Positions 15,689 through 22,198 of a DNA stretch of 31,249 bases are shown here, one piece after another. The notes beneath the pieces were generated by a model. It was not told where the DNA came from and did not search any database. It saw nothing but the letters and a program-made list of their open reading frames with translations. Each line of letters begins with the position of its first letter. Positions within the stretch are counted from its first letter, which is position 1. Origin of the DNA: an uncultured Clostridia bacterium (GTDB taxonomy: Bacteria; Bacillota; Clostridia; TANB77; CAG-508); NCBI GenBank assembly GCA_948664205.1, contig CAPNDH010000012.1, forward strand, positions 1 through 31,249, read 5' to 3'. Position numbers and translations under genes: made by a program.

Positions 15689-15722
15689 ATAATTTATAAA
15701 ACTCTCAATTTATTTGCAAATT

Positions 15723-15754
15723 AAAAATAGGCAGTTACCCCGCTGTCTATTTTT
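15723..15754 (+). terminator. Terminator of the sortase gene
   Basis: A 12-bp stem with one G-U pair joins 15723-15734 to 15743-15754 and ends in five T. Confidence 0.8.
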
Positions 15755-15767
15755 AATATTATATAAA

Positions 15768-15795
15768 AAAGAGCCTAAACAAAATTAGACTCTTT
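15768..15795. terminator. Second hairpin after the sortase gene
   Basis: AAAGAGCCTAA (15768-15778) pairs with TTAGACTCTTT (15785-15795) with one mismatch. It is A/T-flanked and could be a terminator or repeat remnant. The stretch to 15934 has no gene. Confidence 0.5.
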
Positions 15796-15934
15796 AGAAA
15801 ATAAAAGGGGATGTTAGTTAAGTTCTAAAAGGGTAATATTAGTTTCTTAACTATGTATATAATATATCAATAATATTTGTCCTTTTTGTGAACAAAAAGC
15901 AAACTTATTGAGAAGAAAATATTAAGATAAAATT

Positions 15935-16017
15935 AAAATGAGTCAAAAGGGACGGGGTAAATTGACTCACTTTAAAAGATAAAGTGTCAATTTACCCCGT
16001 CCCTTTTGACTCATTTT
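15935..16017. repeat. 32-bp perfect inverted repeat, rubrerythrin terminator
   Basis: Arms 15935-15966 and 15986-16017 are perfect complements rich in GGGACGGGGT and GTCAATTT; the loop contains a further CACTTT/AAAGTG pairing. It overlaps the rubrerythrin stop codon and has A/T outer ends, so it probably terminates that gene. It shares vocabulary with 9199-9262. Confidence 0.75.
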
Positions 16018-16549
16018 AATAATTTTCAGCTTTTATTTCAAAAAATGCTTGTGGGTGTTTGCAAACTGGGCAAATTTTTGGAGCCTCAAGTCCAACAACA
16101 ATATGTCCGCAGTTTCTACATTTCCAAATAACAATACTTCCTTTTTTGAAAACTTCGCCATCTTGTACATTTTGTAAAAGTTTTCTATATCTTTCTTCAT
16201 GTTCTTTTTCAACAGCAGCAATTCCTCTAAAAGTAGCAGCTATTTCTGTAAATCCTTCTTCTTCAGCTTCTTTTGCAAAAGTAGCATACATATCTGTCCA
16301 TTCATAGTTTTCACCAGCAGCTGCATCTGCTAAGTTAGCCATTGTATCTCCAATACCATTTAAATATTTGAAATGAAGTTTAGCATGTTCTTTTTCGTTT
16401 TCAGCTGTTTCTAAAAATATAGCAGCTATTTGCTCATAACCTTCTTTTTTTGCTACACTTGCAAAATAAGTGTATTTATTTCTTGCTTCAGATTCTCCTG
16501 AAAAAGCAGCTCTTAAATTAGCTTCTGTTTTTGAACCTTTTAATTCCAT
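16016..16549 (-). CDS. rbr: Rubrerythrin
   Basis: Cytoplasmic non-haem iron peroxidase that reduces hydrogen peroxide in anaerobes. Residues 1-135 form the ferritin-like four-helix domain with the diiron ligands in FSGESEARNKY, ENEKEHAKLHF, EEGFTEIA and VEKEHEERY. The C-terminal rubredoxin-like domain has two CxxC pairs, CRNC and CPVC, for one iron. At 177 residues it is a little shorter than classical rubrerythrin (about 190). Start behind a perfect TAGGAGG. A Fur/PerR-like operator lies in the leader, fitting peroxide or iron control. Confidence 0.96.
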   Translation of the reverse strand: MELKGSKTEANLRAAFSGESEARNKYTYFASVAKKEGYEQIAAIFLETAENEKEHAKLHFKYLNGIGDTMANLADAAAGENYEWTDMYATFAKEAEEEGFTEIAATFRGIAAVEKEHEERYRKLLQNVQDGEVFKKGSIVIWKCRNCGHIVVGLEAPKICPVCKHPQAFFEIKAENY

Positions 16550-16572
16550 ATTATTACCTCCTAATTTTTAAA

Positions 16573-16587
16573 TGAGAATAATTCTCA
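16573..16587 (-). promoter_or_regulatory. Fur/PerR-like operator of rubrerythrin
   Basis: TGAGAATAATTCTCA is a perfect 7-1-7 palindrome, matching the architecture of PerR and Fur boxes. It sits just downstream of the predicted start point (about 16595), where a bound repressor would block transcription. PerR is the more likely regulator given the gene. Confidence 0.75.
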
Positions 16588-16601
16588 AATTTCCTTTTAT
16601 A

Positions 16602-16630
16602 GTTATAATATAAAAGGAAAAAAATGTCAA
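16602..16630 (-). promoter_or_regulatory. Promoter of rubrerythrin
   Basis: On the minus strand TTGACA (16630-16625) and TATAAC (16607-16602) are 17 bp apart. Confidence 0.75.
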
Positions 16631-16661
16631 GATAAAGAAGTAAATTAGCCATAAATTAGCC

Positions 16662-16878
16662 GTCCAAAAGCTGTAAAGATAAATAATTTTTAAATGTTAA
16701 AGGCTCATTAAAAAATTTAAGAACTTCTATGCTCAATTTTTGGCACCCTTTCTGTGCTCGTTCCTTTATAATAAAGGAACGCCACGAACATTTTCCAAAA
16801 ATTTCGCAAAGAATTTCTAAGATTATTTTAACTCACACATTAACATTTAAAAATTATTTATCTTTACAGCTTTTGGAC
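16662..16878. repeat. 217-bp giant hairpin element
   Basis: Perfect 38-bp terminal inverted repeats (16662-16699 and 16841-16878, ending GTCCAAAAGCTG) enclose arms that continue to pair imperfectly almost to the centre, where CGTTCCTTTA and TAAAGGAACG close a 3-nt loop. A 66-residue frame across it is just one arm translated. No transposase; it looks like a MITE-type element of a family different from the 159-bp one. Confidence 0.8.
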
Positions 16879-16977
16879 TACCCTACTATTTTAAGATATG
16901 AACTAGTATCTATAATTAAGAATTTATAAGAAAACTATTGACAAAACAATTATAGAATGAAAAAATAGTATAAAAGT

Positions 16978-17080
16978 TAGAGAAGAATTAGATGTTAAAG
17001 ATTATAGTTAGGTAATTACTTCAAAGAGATTACCCTAAAATTTCAACTTCTAACATCCAACCTCCAACTTCTAATAGGAA
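16978..17080. repeat. Heptamer hairpin (GTTAGAAG type) before dut
   Basis: GGTAAT and ATTACC pair around TACTTCAAAGAG and are flanked by iterated ACTTCTAAC, ATCCAACC and CCAACTTCT units. The same design is at 19366-19446 and partly at 21252-21290. A TTGACA at 16938-16943 upstream has no convincing -10. The dut ribosome binding site follows directly. Confidence 0.7.
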
Positions 17081-17095
17081 AGGAAATGATTAAAA

Positions 17096-17557
17096 ATGAA
17101 AAAAATAAGAGGATTTGAAGTAGCAAAAGGTTTTGAAGATAAAAATATTAATTTGCCAGTAAGAAAAACAAAATATTCAGCAGGTTATGATGTAGAATCA
17201 GCGGAAGACTGCATAGTGCCATCTTTCAAAAAAGGAATGAAACCAACATTAATAAAAACAGGAATAAAAGCATATATGGCAGATGATGAAGTACTAATAT
17301 TAGCTAATAGAAGTTCAAACCCAGGGAAAAAAGGATTAATACTAGCAAATAGTATAGGTGTTATAGATAAAGATTACTATGGAAACCCAGATAATGACGG
17401 ACACATAATGTTTGCATTCTTTAATATAAAAGATGAAGATATAGAAATAAAAAAAGGAGACTGCATAGGACAAGCCATATTCCAAAAATATCTAGTAACA
17501 GATGATGACGTAGCAGAAGGAACAAGAGAGGGAGGATTTGGATCAACTAGTAAATAA
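17096..17557 (+). CDS. dut: dUTP diphosphatase
   Basis: Trimeric dUTPase that hydrolyses dUTP to dUMP, keeping uracil out of DNA; it complements the uracil-DNA glycosylase at 5817. Family motifs are visible in order: AGYDV (residues 30-34), NRSSNPGKKGL, the sugar-binding NSIGVIDKDYYGN, GDCIGQAIFQK and the C-terminal P-loop-like GGFGSTSK. At 153 residues it is complete. The start at 17096 follows AGGAAAGG. It stands alone between repeats. Confidence 0.95.
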   Translation: MKKIRGFEVAKGFEDKNINLPVRKTKYSAGYDVESAEDCIVPSFKKGMKPTLIKTGIKAYMADDEVLILANRSSNPGKKGLILANSIGVIDKDYYGNPDNDGHIMFAFFNIKDEDIEIKKGDCIGQAIFQKYLVTDDDVAEGTREGGFGSTSK

Positions 17558-17575
17558 TAAAGAACTTATTTTGAA

Positions 17576-17612
17576 TTGTAGAATCGGGCATAGCTCGTAT
17601 GAGTGATACAAT
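17576..17612. repeat. Decayed GTAGGGG-type unit after dut
   Basis: TTGTAGAATCGGGCATAGCT followed by CGTATGAGTG resembles TTGTAGGGGAGAGCATAGCT followed by CGTCCGTGTG at 12055-12080. Confidence 0.5.
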
Positions 17613-17636
17613 TATTGAATTTTTTACCAAGAAACA

Positions 17637-17665
17637 TTGAATTATGTAAAATATTATGATATAAT
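17637..17665 (+). promoter_or_regulatory. Promoter of the 127-residue gene
   Basis: TTGAAT at 17637-17642 and a perfect TATAAT at 17660-17665 are 17 bp apart. The leader can form a stem between TAATGCTGT (17665-17673) and ACAGCATTA (17704-17712) that reaches the start codon, a possible translational control. Confidence 0.7.
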
Positions 17666-17711
17666 AATGCTGTAAACGCAAAAATGCTATTAGTAGAAAG
17701 GAGACAGCATT

Positions 17712-18095
17712 ATGATGAATATCAGAGTGGATGACCGGAAAAGACCGTTAACAGGAATTGAAAAGTTACAGCTTATCGAAAAGATCAAAAGAGAGAATGA
17801 TCCGCAGAAAAAAGTCGATGCCATTGTTTTGGCAACACAGATCTACATGAAGGAAAGCCAGCAGGCAAAGGTAGATGACATTGTAGCTAAAACAAAGCTT
17901 GCAATGGATATCTGCAAGAAGGAAAGCTGGCAGGCAAGAGTGGATGGATATGTAGAAAAAGCAATTTCCGGCCAGAAGAAAAATCTGACAGGAATTGAGA
18001 GATTGCAACTTTTCCAAAAGATCAAGGAAGAAAGCGATCAGCAGGAGTGGTCGGCAGAGGAGACCGTGGTATGGTTTAAGAAATACTTTTTCTAA
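17712..18095 (+). CDS. Hypothetical internally duplicated protein, atypical composition
   Basis: I do not recognise this 127-residue, highly charged helical protein. It contains two related halves: LTGIEKLQLIEKIK near residue 13 recurs as LTGIERLQLFQKIK near residue 92, and KESQQAKVDDIVAK recurs as KESWQARVDGYVEK. There is no signal peptide. G+C is near 40% by eye and codons such as ATC, CTT, CAG, GTG and one CGG are used, unlike the neighbours, so it was probably acquired recently. The start follows AAAGGAG. It has its own promoter and terminator and no functional partner next to it. Confidence 0.8.
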   Translation: MMNIRVDDRKRPLTGIEKLQLIEKIKRENDPQKKVDAIVLATQIYMKESQQAKVDDIVAKTKLAMDICKKESWQARVDGYVEKAISGQKKNLTGIERLQLFQKIKEESDQQEWSAEETVVWFKKYFF

Positions 18096-18154
18096 AAATA
18101 AAGAAAGCATATTTTGAACTATACTTAAAAAAGTAGAGTTCAATAAAAAGAGAG

Positions 18155-18186
18155 AAGAGTAATTAGATTATTATCTAGTTACTCTT
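18155..18186 (+). terminator. Terminator of the 127-residue gene
   Basis: A 14-bp stem with one G-U pair joins 18155-18168 to 18173-18186, followed by a T-rich tract. Confidence 0.85.
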
Positions 18187-18189
18187 TTC

Positions 18190-18300
18190 TTTTTGTATGT
18201 CTTTTTTCAGTACTTCAAGCTTGAGAAAAAACATATACAAAACATTGGGCGTCTGTACTGGGGACTTTACCATGTAAGGTGGCAAGGACACTTTCTTATT
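18190..18300. repeat. Diverged third copy of the 159-bp element
   Basis: CTTTTTTC, GAGAAAAAACATATA, CATTGGGCGTCTGT and ACACTTTCTTAT keep order and spacing with copies at 12096 and 21959. Confidence 0.65.
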
Positions 18301-18312
18301 TTTAGAAAAAAA

Positions 18313-18385
18313 TAAAAAATGAATAGCGAATAATTACATACAAATAAAAATTATTCACTATTCACTATTCACTATTCATTATTCA
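18313..18385. repeat. AGTGAAT heptamer repeat with hairpin
   Basis: About five tandem ATTCACT units occupy 18348-18385, and their complement GAATAGCGAATAATT near 18318 makes a 15-bp hairpin with one wobble. The tandem part enters porB and supplies its last codons and stop. Confidence 0.75.
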
Positions 18386-19340
18386 CTAAGTTCTTCTCCG
18401 ACACAGCTTCAAGGGCCAACAGTTCTTCCCATCTTTTATCAACCTCTTTTTGAAACTCCTCAATCATCCATTCATTTCCAGGTTTAAACATATGCTTAAA
18501 ACGTCTTTGAGGTTTTAGAAATTCTTCAATAGGTAACTTTTTAGCAGGTTTATATGTTATTTTATATCTACCATCTACTACTTCATAAAGTGGCCAATAA
18601 CATGTATCTACTGCAAGTTTATTTATTTTCATAAGCTCATCTGTAGGGTAGCCCCAACCTCTAGGGCATGGAGCAAGTACATTTAAAAATGTCGGACCTT
18701 CTGTATAAATTGCCTTTTCAGATTTTTCATACAAATCTTTAAAGTTCATGATTGCAGCTGTTTGTGCAACATATGGTAAATGATGTGAAGCCATAATTTC
18801 AGTCAAATCTTTTCTTACTTGCATTTTACCTGGTATAACTTCACCAGCAGGAGAAGTTGTTGTATCTGCAAATTTTGGTGTTGCTGAAGAACGTTGAATA
18901 CCTGTATTCATATATGCACCATTATCATAACATACATAAGTCATGTCATGGCCTCTTTCCATAGCGCCTGATAAACTTTGAAGACCTATATCATAAGTTC
19001 CGCCATCTCCACCAAAAGTTATAAATTTAGTGTGCTCATCTTCTTTTATTTTACCTTTTCTTTTCAAAGCTTTATAAGCAGCCTCGGCTCCTGAACAAGT
19101 TGCAGCAGCACATTCGAAGGCAGTGTGAATATAAGAACAGTCCCAAGAATTATAAGGGTAAATACAAGTAGAAACTTCCATACAACCAGTAGCATTTGAA
19201 ACTACTGCATGGTCGCCTTCCTTTAAAGCTCTCATAATCATTCTGCTAACAACAGGAGCACCACAACCAGCACACATTCTATGACCTGAAACAAATACAG
19301 GTGGTTTATTTGCTACTATTTCTTTTAAATTATATGCCAT
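18372..19340 (-). CDS. porB: Pyruvate:ferredoxin oxidoreductase, beta subunit
   Basis: Subunit carrying thiamine diphosphate and one [4Fe-4S] cluster. The cluster ligands include MCAGCGAP (C23, C26) and GCMEVSTC; the TPP motif GGDGGTYDIG and the following NGAYMNTGIQRSS are at about residues 111-153. At 322 residues it is a full-length beta subunit of the four-subunit archaeal/Thermotoga type. A 2-ketoisovalerate substrate (VorB-like) cannot be excluded. Start behind AAAGGA. It is the last gene of the operon; its C-terminal residues VNNE and stop are encoded by the heptamer repeat. Confidence 0.93.
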   Translation of the reverse strand: MAYNLKEIVANKPPVFVSGHRMCAGCGAPVVSRMIMRALKEGDHAVVSNATGCMEVSTCIYPYNSWDCSYIHTAFECAAATCSGAEAAYKALKRKGKIKEDEHTKFITFGGDGGTYDIGLQSLSGAMERGHDMTYVCYDNGAYMNTGIQRSSATPKFADTTTSPAGEVIPGKMQVRKDLTEIMASHHLPYVAQTAAIMNFKDLYEKSEKAIYTEGPTFLNVLAPCPRGWGYPTDELMKINKLAVDTCYWPLYEVVDGRYKITYKPAKKLPIEEFLKPQRRFKHMFKPGNEWMIEEFQKEVDKRWEELLALEAVSEKNLVNNE

Positions 19341-19365
19341 TTATTTATCAAATCCTTTCTTATAG

Positions 19366-19446
19366 AAGTTGGAAGTTGGAGGTTAGAAGTTAGAATTTTG
19401 GGTAATTTCTTCGAAGTATTTACCCTATTTCTAACTTCTAACTTCC
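19366..19446. repeat. GTTAGAAG/GTTGGAAG heptamer hairpin between porA and porB
   Basis: GAAGTTGGAGGTTAGAAGTT on one side and CTAACTTCTAACTTCC on the other flank a centre GGGTAAT...ATTTACCC. The left end of this stretch on the coding strand supplies the porA stop codon. Confidence 0.75.
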
Positions 19447-20626
19447 ACTTTTTAATCCAAAATACCTATATGGATTATCAACTTTTCCAGTTTTAGCAAT
19501 TTCCATTAAATCACTATAAACACCTTCAATATCTTTTGATGTTGTATCCCTACCACCAATACCATAAATATAATTAACAGTAGGAATTTGAACATTATTT
19601 ACAAACATTCCAGAAGTTACATCTGTAAATAATGCACCTCCACAAGCATTTAATGAGTCTGCTCTGTCAAGTACAGCAATAGCTTTTACATTTGAAAGTG
19701 CCTTTGCTATTTCTTCAGCAGGGAATGGTCTATATACCCTTATTTTTAATAATCCTGCTTTAATACCTTTATTTCTTAGTTCATCTACAACAACTTTAGT
19801 AGTGCCAGCAGTAGAATTCATACATACAATAGCAATTTCTGCGTCACCTAATTTATATTCTTCAAATAAAGAATAACTTCTACCAGTTAATTTTTCGAAT
19901 TCCTTAGAAATTTCCAAAATAACATTTTTAGCATTTCTCATTGCATTTGCTTCTTGGTATTTATGCTCAAATAAATATGCTTGTAAATCCATAGGGCCAA
20001 CACTAATAGGCTCTTTACTGTTTAACAAATAATGTTCAGGTTTGTATTCTCCTACAAACTTTTTAGCAACATCATCTTCTAGTAATTCAATATTTTCTAT
20101 TGAATGTGAAGTTATAAATCCATCTTGACATACAGTTACTGGAAGCATAACAGCTTTATGCTCTCCAATTCTGTGAGCCATAAGCAAATTATCATATGCT
20201 TCTTGATTATTTTCAGAAAATAGCATAATCCAACCACTATCTCTAATTGCCATTGCGTCAGAATGGTCGCAATGTATATTTAGTGGTCCTGAAATAGCAC
20301 GGTTTACTAAAGGCATAACAATAGGTAGCCTTAGCGAAGAAGCTATTTGAATCATTTCCCACATTAAAGCTAAACCATTAGAAGAAGTAGCTGTCATAGC
20401 TCTTCCGACCCGCTGCTTCAGCACCTATGCAAGCACTCATAGCACTATGCTCACTTTCAACTGCTACAAATTCAGTATCAACTACACCATTACTAACAAA
20501 AGTAGAAAAATACTGAGGAATTTCAGTAGAAGGTGTAATAGGAAAAGCAGCAACAACATCAGGGTTAATTTGTTTCATAGCAATAGCAGAGGCTTCATTA
20601 CCACTTAAACGTTCACGTATACTCAT
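19438..20626 (-). CDS. porA: Pyruvate:ferredoxin oxidoreductase, alpha subunit, +1 frameshift
   Basis: Alpha subunit that binds the pyrimidine part of TPP. The first frame (from 20626, behind AAAAGGAG) covers residues 1-73, with AFPITPSTEIPQYF and ESEHSAMSACIGAEAAG; the second frame resumes with GRAMTATSSNGLALMWEM and continues to 19438, a complete alpha subunit of 395 residues. The break is one extra base at an in-frame CGG codon (20407-20405) followed by A: skipping the C gives GGT GGA AGA, the conserved AGGR. The rest of both parts is well preserved, so this looks like a recoded or very recently broken gene rather than an old pseudogene. The last codons come from the heptamer repeat. Confidence 0.88.
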
Positions 20627-20640
20627 AATTTTATCTCCTT

Positions 20641-20931
20641 TTATTCTTCTTTCATTTCTATTGCATCAAAAGGGCAAACATTAGCACATATACCGCAACC
20701 TTTACAATAGTCATAATTAAAATCTTCTCTTTTTTGTTCTTTATTAACTGGAATAGCATTTTCTGGGCAAACAGGAAAACACAAACCACATTGCTTACAT
20801 TTTTCTTCTATATAAATAGGTTTAACACTTCTCCAATCACCAGTTTTAAACTCTAAAGAATTTCCAGCATCATACATAGTTCCACCAGGCGTTAAATCTT
20901 GCCAAGGTGATTCTTTATTAATTTTAGTCAT
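20641..20931 (-). CDS. porD: Pyruvate:ferredoxin oxidoreductase, delta subunit
   Basis: Ferredoxin-like electron-transfer subunit of 96 residues. Two [4Fe-4S] motifs are complete: CKQCGLCFPVCP and CKGCGICANVCP, each with the fourth Cys followed by Pro. It passes electrons from the TPP site to ferredoxin. Start behind a GGAGAG site. The gap to porA is 14 bp, and the ribosome binding sites and spacing suggest one transcript with the SemiSWEET gene upstream. Confidence 0.95.
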   Translation of the reverse strand: MTKINKESPWQDLTPGGTMYDAGNSLEFKTGDWRSVKPIYIEEKCKQCGLCFPVCPENAIPVNKEQKREDFNYDYCKGCGICANVCPFDAIEMKEE

Positions 20932-20954
20932 CTAAAAAACTCTCCTTCTATACT

Positions 20955-21218
20955 TTATTTATTGTTTTTATATTTCAAAGCTAATAATAAAATAATTAAA
21001 CAAAAAGTCAATTCTAATGATGTTTCGAAAATTAGCATAAAATCTTTACTACACAAAACTGCATAAAGTGTATATGCTAAGCTACTAGTAACCCAAAGAA
21101 TCCAAGAATTAATACTTAAATCATTTGACTTTTTAGTTTTTATAAGTTTTATTGTTTGTGGAAGGTATGAAATCATTGTACATATTGATACTATTCCTAA
21201 TAATATATTTCCAAGCAT
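20955..21218 (-). CDS. SemiSWEET/PQ-loop family membrane protein
   Basis: An 87-residue integral membrane protein with three predicted helices and the PQ-loop signature SYLPQTIKLIKTKKSNDLS in helix 1, followed by WILWVTSSLAYTLY. SemiSWEETs dimerise and transport sugars, although substrates of many bacterial members are unknown. I start at ATG 21218 because a GGAGG lies 8 nt before it; the ATG at 21233 is itself overlapped by that site. The gene sits inside the por operon between porC and porD, an unusual neighbour for a ferredoxin oxidoreductase. Confidence 0.88.
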   Translation of the reverse strand: MLGNILLGIVSICTMISYLPQTIKLIKTKKSNDLSINSWILWVTSSLAYTLYAVLCSKDFMLIFETSLELTFCLIILLLALKYKNNK

Positions 21219-21251
21219 ATTTAATTCCTCCATATATTTGTATATTTAAAA

Positions 21252-21290
21252 TTACAGTTAAAATCCAACTTCCAACCTTTAACTTCTTAC
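21252..21290. repeat. GTTGGAAG repeat at the end of porC
   Basis: On the coding strand AGAAGTTAAAGGTTGGAAG follows the last codons, so the repeat supplies the porC stop. It is half of the hairpin seen at 19366-19446. Confidence 0.6.
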
Positions 21291-21854
21291 CTCTTGCAAT
21301 GCTAGTTGTAATGCCTTCATATTTCCTTCAATAACATCAGGCTTTTTAGAAAATTTGTGTTTAAAAGAAGTTTTCATATCATTTAAAAATTCTTCTTCTG
21401 TCATTATATTTGAAACTTTTACAATAGCTGCAAGCATTGGAGTATTTGGAAAATATTTTCCTAAAGCTTCTTCAGATATCTTTCTTGCATCAATAGTATA
21501 AACTTTTCCCTTATAACCTTTAAGTAAAGGTCTAATACTTTCTACATCTTTTGTTGTATTAATAACAATTGCTCCAGTTTCTTTTAAACCAGCTGTAACA
21601 TCTACGCTTTCTAGTAAAGTATCATCAACAACTACAACATAATCAGGCTCATAAATATTACTATGAAGGCGAATAGGTGATGTACTTATTCTGTTATAAG
21701 CAGTAATAGGAGCTCCCATTCTTTCAGGGCCATATTCAGGGAAACCTTGAATATATTTACCTGTATTAAAAGCAGCATCAGCAAGAAGTAAAGAAGCAGT
21801 TTTAGCACCTTGACCACCTCTACCATGCCATCTAATTTCTATAATATTATCCAT
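21279..21854 (-). CDS. porC: Pyruvate:ferredoxin oxidoreductase, gamma subunit
   Basis: Gamma subunit of 191 residues. The N-terminal signature IRWHGRGGQGAKTA (residues 7-20) and the following QGFPEYGPERMGAPI are diagnostic of the family; the fold helps assemble the complex and binds CoA-related groups in related enzymes. It is the first gene of the operon porC, SemiSWEET, porD, porA, porB. Start behind AAAGGA, with a strong promoter 36 bp upstream. The two final residues and the stop lie in a heptamer repeat. Confidence 0.94.
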   Translation of the reverse strand: MDNIIEIRWHGRGGQGAKTASLLLADAAFNTGKYIQGFPEYGPERMGAPITAYNRISTSPIRLHSNIYEPDYVVVVDDTLLESVDVTAGLKETGAIVINTTKDVESIRPLLKGYKGKVYTIDARKISEEALGKYFPNTPMLAAIVKVSNIMTEEEFLNDMKTSFKHKFSKKPDVIEGNMKALQLALQEVRS

Positions 21855-21889
21855 ATATCATAAATCCTTTCGTATATAAAGATAAGTAA

Positions 21890-21918
21890 AGTATATGCCT
21901 AAATATGCTAAAAGTCAA
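21890..21918 (-). promoter_or_regulatory. Promoter of the por operon
   Basis: On the minus strand TTGACT (21918-21913) and TATACT (21895-21890) are 17 bp apart. Confidence 0.8.
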
Positions 21919-21958
21919 GAAAAAAAGTTAGACATAATACTACAAGTACCGCTATTTT

Positions 21959-22117
21959 TTATATTATAGGAAAGTACGTTATTTTAAGTTATAGAGTAGC
22001 CACAGCGGAATGATATATCTTTTTTCGTGCTTTAGCCCTAAGAAAAAAGTATATATCATTCGTTGGGCGTCTGTGGCGGATAATTTAACACGTAGGGTGA
22101 CGAAGTCACTTTCTTGT
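21959..22117. repeat. 159-bp MITE-like element, copy B
   Basis: Nearly identical to 12096-12254. The hairpin arms are preserved. It ends 81 bp before the cca start codon and lies in the same orientation relative to the downstream gene as copy A. The cca frame is open through part of it by chance. Confidence 0.8.
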
Positions 22118-22198
22118 AAATTTCAATTTAAATATTTATCTCTTTTAGTAAAAATTAAAATATTGTGGTACAATAATAAAAAGAAAAGGGAGAAATGT

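Noticed and set aside
16729..16929. 66-residue frame near the dut gene
   Set aside because: It is one arm and the loop of the giant hairpin, with no ribosome binding site and no protein-like pattern.
18348..18385. CRISPR array
   Set aside because: The heptamer repeats are contiguous with no spacers; no 25-40 bp repeat-spacer pattern or cas gene is present.
20400..20410. Sequencing-adapter contamination as the cause of the porA frameshift
   Set aside because: Ten bases at the join (TCGGAAGAGC) do match a common sequencing adapter, but nine of them come from the gene itself, and the other two CGGA sites match the adapter over only four or five bases. It remains a check to make for porA but does not explain all three.
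22010..22198. N-terminal 63-codon extension of the cca frame
   Set aside because: It is the 159-bp repeat read through by chance. The family length and the ribosome binding site support 22199.
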